Positions 62,787 to 64,000 of a stretch of DNA of 64,000 bases are shown piece after piece; the stretch's first letter is position 1, and each line of letters opens with the position of its first letter. The DNA comes from Taiwanofungus camphoratus. Lineage: Eukaryota; Basidiomycota; Agaricomycetes; Polyporales; Taiwanofungaceae. The stretch is taken from NCBI GenBank assembly GCA_003999685.1, contig CP021221.1, positions 2,790,001 through 2,854,000 of the forward strand, read 5' to 3'. Below the pieces are notes generated by a model. The model saw only the letters and a list, made by a program, of their open reading frames with translations. It searched no databases and was not told the DNA's origin. The position numbers and the translations under genes are program-made.

Positions 62787-64000
62787 GGCTTGCGTGTTGC
62801 TCTATCGATAGAAGACCCGAGCTGGTGGTGGAAGCGTAAGGGGAAATTAGTATGCGCTGTAAGAGAGTAAGAAATTGCAGGGTGTTGGCGAGAGACTGTC
62901 GACGCCGACCGTGCACCCTGGCAACTTGAAGCGCACGGAAAGCGCCTTGTCCCCGCCTCCAGGCGTCCAGTATTTGACATTAGTTACGTAAGCTACATAT
63001 CAGGCATCTGTTGCCATTTCGGCGAGCCCGAGTCGCTGCGCGTAACTCGCCAAGGGCTTCTAGTTCGGGTGCAGTTGTGCCAGAACTTGAGCAGCCTGCA
63101 AAAACGTCTACAAATCTACGTCTCCATCTAAAGTCCCCCTCGTATCCGCGATTATGACCACACCTATCGCTCGACGAGTCCAGTGCCGAGTATGCATGCT
63201 GGTTCGGCCTCTTACGGATCGAGGAAACAGAGTGGCTGCACTACTAGGATCTACATAAAGCTGACAACAAATTGATGTTATCGCCAGCCGGAAATCGAAA
63301 TGGAGTTAGCGTCATGCACCGCTACAATCGAGTCTCTTACCAGTCGATGCTGTCATTATTACATAGTAGAGAATGCATCTTATAAAGGGCTTCTGGGAAC
63401 GATTGAGACATTTGAAGATACCTCCAGTTCTTACTTGATTTACTGCGCTCTTTCTGCGCAAGTGTAACAAGATGGTTTGATGCGACTGTTTCGAGTCTGC
63501 TGCGCGCCCCCTATGGCGCATCAAGGTGTTTCGGGCGGAGAGGAGAGCGCTGGGCAGGTGACACGGCACTGCCATGGTGCGGACCCACGCGGACCCACAA
63601 CAGATGGCTATCTGGCATGAATAAAGTTACGCCATTTGGGATCGAAGATGCTTACTGAGCACGATGGATTGACTGCTCAAAGCATCCTGCAACTCCGGAC
63701 GGGGAGTAGCGATCCGCCCTCTGAGGTAACAAAACAAAGAATTACCATGTAGGGCTAGTCCATCTGCGGAAAATCGGCTGACATGCGGCCGGGTGGCCAG
63801 CACCGATGGTTGCTGCTCCGCCCTCGTTTGCCCCTTGCGAGCCTCGTGTGCTTTATAGAGGACATCGGACGGTTGACTGGCTTCATCGTATACGTTTACG
63901 AGCAGCTCAGAAACTCCGCCAGTGCAATCCGCACTCCGCAGTGCATCGTCACCCTTGCCTCCTCCCCTCCACCGAGGTCCCTATAACGGCCAGAGAATAC
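62787..64000. other. Upstream region of RasGAP gene, nothing else recognised
   Basis: The last 1.2 kb presumably holds the RasGAP promoter and leader. ORFs up to 87 codons show no family character. No repeat or RNA gene was seen. Confidence 0.5.

Overview
This window is nuclear DNA from a filamentous basidiomycete, most likely a mushroom-forming Agaricomycete. The genes are close together and cut by many short introns of about 50-60 bases. The protein set is fungal (AMN1-type LRR, BTB, Ubp1, Cdc7, Ira/NF1 RasGAP, Rax1/Crg2-like RGS). GC content is high, especially between 4 and 13 kb. The exact species cannot be read from the sequence. Exon joins given here come from reading frames, splice signals and remembered family sequences; no search was run.

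Layout. 0-2.4 kb: 5' part of a membrane-anchored amidohydrolase (-). 3.1-8.8 kb: a Rho guanine-nucleotide exchange factor (-) whose DH domain is swollen by hexanucleotide repeats. 8.8-12.1 kb: a 3.3-kb C-rich stretch with no gene I can support. 12.1-13.9 kb: LRR protein (-). 14.4-23.4 kb, all (+): a 100-residue membrane protein, a PPIL4-type cyclophilin-RRM protein, a BTB protein, delta-1-pyrroline-5-carboxylate dehydrogenase, a DUF1992 (DNAJC28-like) protein and an 83-residue SH3/KOW-like protein assembled from four small exons. 23.9-29.5 kb: a Ubp1-like deubiquitinase (-), then CDC7 kinase (+) flanked by two identical inverted tRNA-Arg(UCG) genes. 31.6-34.9 kb: an acetate-transporter family protein and a WBP2-like GRAM/PPxY protein. 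35.3-42 kb: RRP7 (-), a nearly whole non-LTR retrotransposon (-), and a decayed isochorismatase gene (+). 43.4-51.7 kb: an RGS protein with membrane segments (+), a stomatin-family protein (-) and a coiled-coil protein (-). 52.7-62.8 kb: a 10-kb, many-exon Ira/neurofibromin RasGAP (-).

The window is a normal eukaryotic chromosome segment, not an operon or a metabolic cluster. Three regulators of small or heterotrimeric G proteins (RhoGEF, RGS, RasGAP) lie in it, but they are spread out and I see no sign of co-regulation.

The best-supported unusual feature is the LINE. It carries an exact 13-bp target-site duplication and a 27-nt poly(A) tail. It sits inside what was a roughly 144-bp divergent promoter between RRP7 and the isochorismatase gene, ending 72 bp from the RRP7 start codon. 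Other points of interest are three candidate GC-AG introns (RRP7, CDC7, RasGAP), the inverted tRNA pair, and small spliced genes that simple ORF calling misses.
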